NCBI GenBank assembly: GCA_016702555.1
Contig: JADJDV010000006.1
Coordinates: 372,001-436,000, forward strand
Length of the DNA: 64,000 nucleotides
Direction of reading: 5' to 3'
DNA from: Burkholderiales bacterium
Lineage (GTDB): Bacteria; Pseudomonadota; Gammaproteobacteria; Burkholderiales; Burkholderiaceae_C
In this document: piece by piece, positions 59,444 to 64,000 of the stretch
How the letters are laid out: every line of letters starts with the position of its first letter
How positions within the stretch are numbered: the stretch's first letter is position 1
Notes under the pieces: model-generated
Database searches by the model: none
Told to the model about the DNA's origin: nothing
What the model saw: the letters and a program-made list of their open reading frames with translations, nothing else
Position numbers and translations under genes: made by a program

Positions 59444-61150
59444 CTACGCCGCGCCCTCCACCAGCAAGCGCACCCGCCGCGCCCCCTGCCATTCGTCCAC
59501 TTCCAGACGGAAGGCCAGCAGCGCGCGCGCCGGCAACGGATCGGTGCGGCCGAACCAGATGCCGTCCACGGGCTGGCCCTGGTGGCGCAGCTTCAGTGCC
59601 AGGTGCTTGTCGCCGACCAGGCGCTGGCTGACCACTTCGAGCTCCTCGCTGAACACGGGCGGGGCAAAACCCTGGCCCCACACTTCGTGGTGCAAGGTGT
59701 CGACCATGTCGGGGCGGCGGTATTCGGGCGGCAGCGGGCCATCGGTTTCGAGCCGGCGCGAGAGCAGGGAGGCGTCCAGCCATTCGGCGGCGACTTGCTG
59801 CAAGGCTTGCTCGAAGCAGTCGAAGTGCTCCTCGGCGATGGTGCAGCCGGCGGCCATGGCGTGGCCGCCGAACTTGACCAGCACGCCCGGGTGGCGCTTG
59901 GCCACCAGGTCCAGCGCGTCGCGCAGGTGAAAACCGGGGATCGAGCGGCCGGAGCCCTTCAGCTCGTGCTCGCGCCCCGGCGCACCGCTGGCGGCGAACA
60001 CGAAGGTGGGGCGGTGCAGGCGATCCTTCAGCCGCGCGGCGACGATGCCGACCACGCCTTCGTGGAAATCGGGGTCGAACACGGCAATCGCCGAAGGCGG
60101 CTCGTCCTCGACATCGAACAGGCCCTCGGCGATCTGCATCGCCTGCTCGCGCATGCCGCCTTCGATCTCGCGCCGCTCGCGGTTGATGCCATCGAGCGTG
60201 CGCGCCAGCTCGTCGGCGCGCGCCGCGTCGTCGGTCAGCAGCAGCTCGATGCCCAGCGTCATGTCGGCCAGGCGGCCGGCGGCGTTGATGCGCGGACCCA
60301 GCGCAAAACCGAAATCGAAGGTGCTCGCCTTCTGGCTGGCGCGGCTGGCGACCGAGAACAGCGCCTGCAGGCCGGCCGGCATCTGCCCGGCGCGGATGCG
60401 GCGTAGGCCCTGGGCGACCAGGCGGCGGTTGTTGGCGTCGAGCCGCACCACGTCGGCCACGGTGCCCAGGGCGACCAGGGGCAGCAGGGCATCCAGCTTC
60501 GGTTGACTGGCGGCATCGATGACACCCCGTGCGCGCAACTCGGCCCGCAGCGCCAGCAGCACATAGAACATCACGCCCACGCCGGCCATCGACTTGCTCT
60601 CGAAGTCGCAGCCGGGCTGGTTGGGGTTGACGATGCAGTCGGCGGCCGGCAATTCGCTGCCCGGCAGGTGATGGTCGGTCACCAGCACCTTCAGCCCCAG
60701 CTCGCGCGCGCGCGCCACGCCGCCGACGCTGGCGATGCCGTTGTCCACGGTGATCAGCACGTCGGCCCCCTTGGCCGCCACGCGCTCGGCAATCGGCACG
60801 GTGAGGCCGTAGCCATCGACCACGCGGTCGGGCACCAGGTAATCGAGCTGCTGCGCGCCCAGCAGGCGCAGGCCGCGGATGCCGACGGCGCAGGCGGTGG
60901 CGCCGTCGCAGTCGTAGTCGGCGACGATGCAGATGCGTTGCTGCGCGGCGATGGCGTCGGCCAGCAGCACGGCGGCGGCGTCAATGCCCTTGAGGCCGGC
61001 GGGCGGCAGCAGGCGCCCCAGGCCATCGTCGAGTTCGTCGGCGCTGGCCACGCCGCGCGCGGCGAACAGGCGCGCCAGCAACGGGTGCACGCCGGCCTGC
61101 TCCAGCGCCCAGGCGGCGCGCGGCGGCACGTCTCGGATCTCAATCTTCAT
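59444..61150 (-). CDS. recJ: Single-stranded-DNA-specific exonuclease RecJ
   Basis: A 5'-3' exonuclease in recombination and mismatch repair. The 568-residue protein shows the DHH phosphoesterase motifs: IVADYDCDGATA (motif I), VDNGIASVGG, VLVTDHHLPG (DHH), IVNPNQPGC, and the DHHA1 domain with VKFGGHAMAAGCTI. The C-terminal OB region ends ARRVRLLVEGAA. Converges with the M16 genes (stop 59444). Confidence 0.95.
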   Translation of the reverse strand: MKIEIRDVPPRAAWALEQAGVHPLLARLFAARGVASADELDDGLGRLLPPAGLKGIDAAAVLLADAIAAQQRICIVADYDCDGATACAVGIRGLRLLGAQQLDYLVPDRVVDGYGLTVPIAERVAAKGADVLITVDNGIASVGGVARARELGLKVLVTDHHLPGSELPAADCIVNPNQPGCDFESKSMAGVGVMFYVLLALRAELRARGVIDAASQPKLDALLPLVALGTVADVVRLDANNRRLVAQGLRRIRAGQMPAGLQALFSVASRASQKASTFDFGFALGPRINAAGRLADMTLGIELLLTDDAARADELARTLDGINRERREIEGGMREQAMQIAEGLFDVEDEPPSAIAVFDPDFHEGVVGIVAARLKDRLHRPTFVFAASGAPGREHELKGSGRSIPGFHLRDALDLVAKRHPGVLVKFGGHAMAAGCTIAEEHFDCFEQALQQVAAEWLDASLLSRRLETDGPLPPEYRRPDMVDTLHHEVWGQGFAPPVFSEELEVVSQRLVGDKHLALKLRHQGQPVDGIWFGRTDPLPARALLAFRLEVDEWQGARRVRLLVEGAA

Positions 61151-61213
61151 GGCTCGGTACGGTGGTGCTTTCTGTGGGAGTGGCTCAGGCCGCTGCCACG
61201 ATGAAATTCATCG

Positions 61214-62158
61214 TCATAGCTGCGCGCGCAGATCGGAAAAGCGCTGCGGCTTGAAAAGGCTGGAGACAGCAAAGCCCAGGCCGCGACCAGGCTGGAAGCT
61301 GAGTGCGCGGCGCGGGCCGCACAGCGTCAGGCGCACGTCGTCGCCCGCGGCCACCCGCGCGCCGAGCGGGGCGATGGCCTCGGCGTCGATGGCGCGCCAG
61401 GCCGCTTGCCAGCCGGGCAGGTCGGTGGCGGCGTGCGTCAAGCGCGACTCGACCTGCACGCCGGGTGAAGGCGCGATGGCGTGGTCCAGCATGCCCGCGC
61501 CTTCGATCCACAGCGCATTCACCGGCCATTGCCGGGCCTGCTCGCGCGCGTCGTTGACGGGGTGGCCGTACAGCAGCATCTGGATCTCGTTTTGCAAGCG
61601 GCGCAGCCGCGCGCGGTGTGCGGGGTCAGGCGCCAGCGCCAGCAGCTCGCGCGTCAGCGGCTGCCGGGCGGCGCGCGCCATCGACCAGGTGGTGAGGCCG
61701 CGCAGCAGCTCGCCCTGCGCCAGCCAGGCGTCGGGGCGCACGTAGCGCAGGGTCAGACCGTCGTCCTGCAGCAGCGGCTGCGTGGCGGCGAGCAGGGCGC
61801 GCGACTCCTCTTCCGACAGCGCGAGTTGCCCCGGCGGCAGCAGCGTCACGTGGTCCATGCCCAGTTGCCAATGGCAAGGCCGCAGCCAGGCGCAGGGCGC
61901 GCCCACGGTGCCGGTGTCGAATGCCGCCCACGGCACCTGGCCGGGCGCGCCGGGCAGGCCGTGCGCATGGGCCAGCGCGCGTTCGAGCGGGGTGTCGGGC
62001 GCCTCCTCATCGCAGCTGAGGGTGTCGGCCAGTCGCAGGCGCCGCAGCAAGGCGTCGAGCTGCGGCAAGGGCGGCAGCTCGGGAAGCGTGGCATCTTCGG
62101 GCAACAGCGGCAGGGCGTCGGCAATCAGCAGGTGAAACGGCGCGGGCGGGGCGGACAT
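61214..62158 (-). CDS. Conserved protein, unknown function (recJ-linked)
   Basis: A 314-residue soluble protein (PFHLLIADALPLL ... ALSEEESRALLAATQPLLQDDGLTLRYVRPDAWLAQGELLRGLTTWSMARAARQPL ... LQNEIQMLLYGHPVNDAREQ). Betaproteobacterial relatives adjacent to recJ are often labelled phosphoglycerate mutase, but I see none of the catalytic motifs of that enzyme (no RHG or metal-Ser motif). Start 62158 (MSAPPAPFHL). It is divergent from lolC by 79 bases and 63 bases upstream of recJ in an operon-like pair. Confidence 0.65.
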   Translation of the reverse strand: MSAPPAPFHLLIADALPLLPEDATLPELPPLPQLDALLRRLRLADTLSCDEEAPDTPLERALAHAHGLPGAPGQVPWAAFDTGTVGAPCAWLRPCHWQLGMDHVTLLPPGQLALSEEESRALLAATQPLLQDDGLTLRYVRPDAWLAQGELLRGLTTWSMARAARQPLTRELLALAPDPAHRARLRRLQNEIQMLLYGHPVNDAREQARQWPVNALWIEGAGMLDHAIAPSPGVQVESRLTHAATDLPGWQAAWRAIDAEAIAPLGARVAAGDDVRLTLCGPRRALSFQPGRGLGFAVSSLFKPQRFSDLRAQL

Positions 62159-62237
62159 GGGCCGGATTGTGGGGGATGCGAGAATCATTCCCTTTGATTC
62201 GTGGGGCGGTCCGCCGGGCCGGCCCGCACCCGATTCG

Positions 62238-63498
62238 ATGCCCCTGTCCCAGCGATTGCCCTACGAAATGCTGCTCGGCTGGCGCTACACGCGCGCTGGC
62301 CGGGCGACGCGGCGCAACGGCTTCATCAGCTTCATCTCGGCGGCGTCGATGCTGGGCATCGCGCTGGGCGTGGCGGCGCTGATCATCGTGCTCTCGGTGA
62401 TGAACGGCTTTCAGAAGGACGTGGCCGGGCGCATGCTGAGCGTGATCTCGCACGTCGAGGTGTTTTCGCCCGACGGCGGCGCGCTGCCGGATCTGCAGCG
62501 CACGCTGAGCGAGGTGCGCGCGCACCGCGAGGTGATCGGCGCCGCGCCCTTCATCGGCGCGCAGGCGCTGCTGGCGCGCGGTGAGACCATGCAGGGCGCC
62601 ATGGTGCGCGGCATCGACCCGGCGCTGGAGCCCAACGTCACCGACATCGCCGCCGACATGAAGGACACCTTGTTGCCGAAGCTGGTGCCGGGCGAATTCG
62701 GCATCCTGCTGGGCAGCGACCTGGCGCGCAAGCTGGGCGTGGGCGAGGGCGACAAGGTCACGCTGATCGCCCCCAGCGGCCAGGTCACGCCCGCCGGCGT
62801 GGTGCCGCGCCTGAAGCAGATGACGGTGGTGGGCACTTTCAGCAGCGGTCACTACGAATACGACTCGGCCCTGGCGATGTTGCACATCCAGGATGCGGCG
62901 CGCATCTTCCGGCTGGAGGGACCGACCGGCATCCGCCTGAAGCTGCGCGATCTGCACCAGGCGCGGCAGGTGACGGATGAGCTGGCGGGCAGTTTGAGCG
63001 GCCACCTGCTGCTGCTCGACTGGACGCGCCAGAACCGCACCTGGTTCGCCGCCGTGCAACTGGAAAAGCGCATGATGTTCATCATTCTCACGCTGATCGT
63101 CGCCGTGGCCGCCTTCAACCTGGTCAGCACGCTGGTGATGACGGTGCAGGACAAGCGCGCCGACATCGCCATCCTGCGCACGCTGGGGGCGAGCCCCGCC
63201 AGCATCATGAAAATCTTCATCGTGCAGGGTGCGTTGGTGGGCGTGATCGGCACGCTGGCGGGACTGGCGCTGGGCTTGGTTGTGGCCTACCACATCGACG
63301 TCATCGTGCCCTTCCTAGAAGGCGTGTTCCATGCCAGTTTTTTGCCCAAGGACATCTACCTGATCAGCAAGATGCCCAGCGACCCGCAGGCCCGCGACAT
63401 CGTACCGATTGCGGTGATTTCGCTGCTGCTGGCGTTCGTTGCCACCATTTATCCGAGCTGGCGCGCGAGCCGCGTCAACCCCGCCGAGGCGCTGCGCT

Positions 63499-63506
<8 letters not shown>
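62238..63506 (+). CDS. lolC: Lipoprotein-releasing ABC transporter permease LolC/LolE
   Basis: The permease subunit that extracts outer-membrane lipoproteins from the inner membrane. The 422-residue protein has a first membrane segment ([30 protein letters not shown]), a large periplasmic domain, and three C-terminal helices ([65 protein letters not shown]) ending in the conserved [14 protein letters not shown]. The cytoplasmic [21 protein letters not shown] loop contacts LolD. Start 62238 ([10 protein letters not shown]). It overlaps the lolD start by eight bases. Confidence 0.95.

Positions 63507-64000
<494 letters not shown>

Overview
The window is a GC-rich (roughly two-thirds G+C) chromosomal segment of a betaproteobacterium, most likely Burkholderiales of the Comamonadaceae type. 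The evidence is the gene order (tatBC - S1C protease - Nif3 - pdxA - mscL - petABC - sspAB; ompA/gyrA - pheA - tyrA - aroA-cmk - rpsA - ihfB - lapAB), a cytochrome bc1 operon, a tmRNA with the tag ANDERFALAA, and a tandem glycine riboswitch upstream of gcvT. No tool or database search was run. All family assignments come from reading motifs.

Region 1 (1-9563) is core: Tat export (tatB cut by the window edge, tatC), an anchored DegS/DegQ-like protease, a divergent Nif3-pdxA pair, mscL, the bc1 operon petABC, sspAB and tRNA-Thr(TGT) with a strong terminator. Region 2 (9564-11303) is a small variable strip with a possible small membrane protein, an orphan perfect terminator and a Fic AMPylase gene whose promoter predicts a leaderless mRNA. 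Region 3 (about 11,424-19,890) is a CP4-57/P4-like integrative element inserted at the 3' end of ssrA. It has a P4-type integrase beside ssrA, an AlpA regulator, a chain of small genes linked by stop/start overlaps, a Toprim/DUF3987 (YfjI-like) replication protein and an SSB-like protein. These are followed by about 1 kb with no convincing protein gene but many strong hairpins, which I read as a possible structured noncoding RNA or replication locus. Repeats of TGTTCCCCACA lie at both ends. The left end carries a degenerate echo of the ssrA 3' end followed by an intrinsic terminator.

Region 4 (19,829-24,168) reads right to left: ompA, two unknown secreted/exported proteins, ubiG, gph, and ssrA, whose promoter is embedded in the end of gph. 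Region 5 (24,409-36,533) reads left to right: gyrA, a DUF2059 protein, pheA, tyrA, a fused aroA-cmk, rpsA, ihfB, lapA, lapB and an L-asparaginase. This joins aromatic amino acid synthesis, translation and envelope (LPS) control in one block.

Region 6 (36,642-45,236) reads right to left: a TAXI-type solute-binding protein, a P1/DmpA-type peptidase, a DUF2062 protein, a GNAT acetyltransferase and the glycine cleavage operon gcvT-gcvH-gcvP under a glycine riboswitch. gcvP carries a one-base frameshift about 660 bases before its end. A lower-GC lipoprotein gene with a (Pro-Ala)10 tract follows on the other strand. Region 7 (47,837-64,000) holds a livKHMGF-type ABC importer, a SelD-associated flavoprotein, ftsY, selD, a pair of M16 peptidases (one active-site-positive, one lacking the zinc motif), recJ, a conserved unknown gene, lolC and the start of lolD, cut by the window edge.
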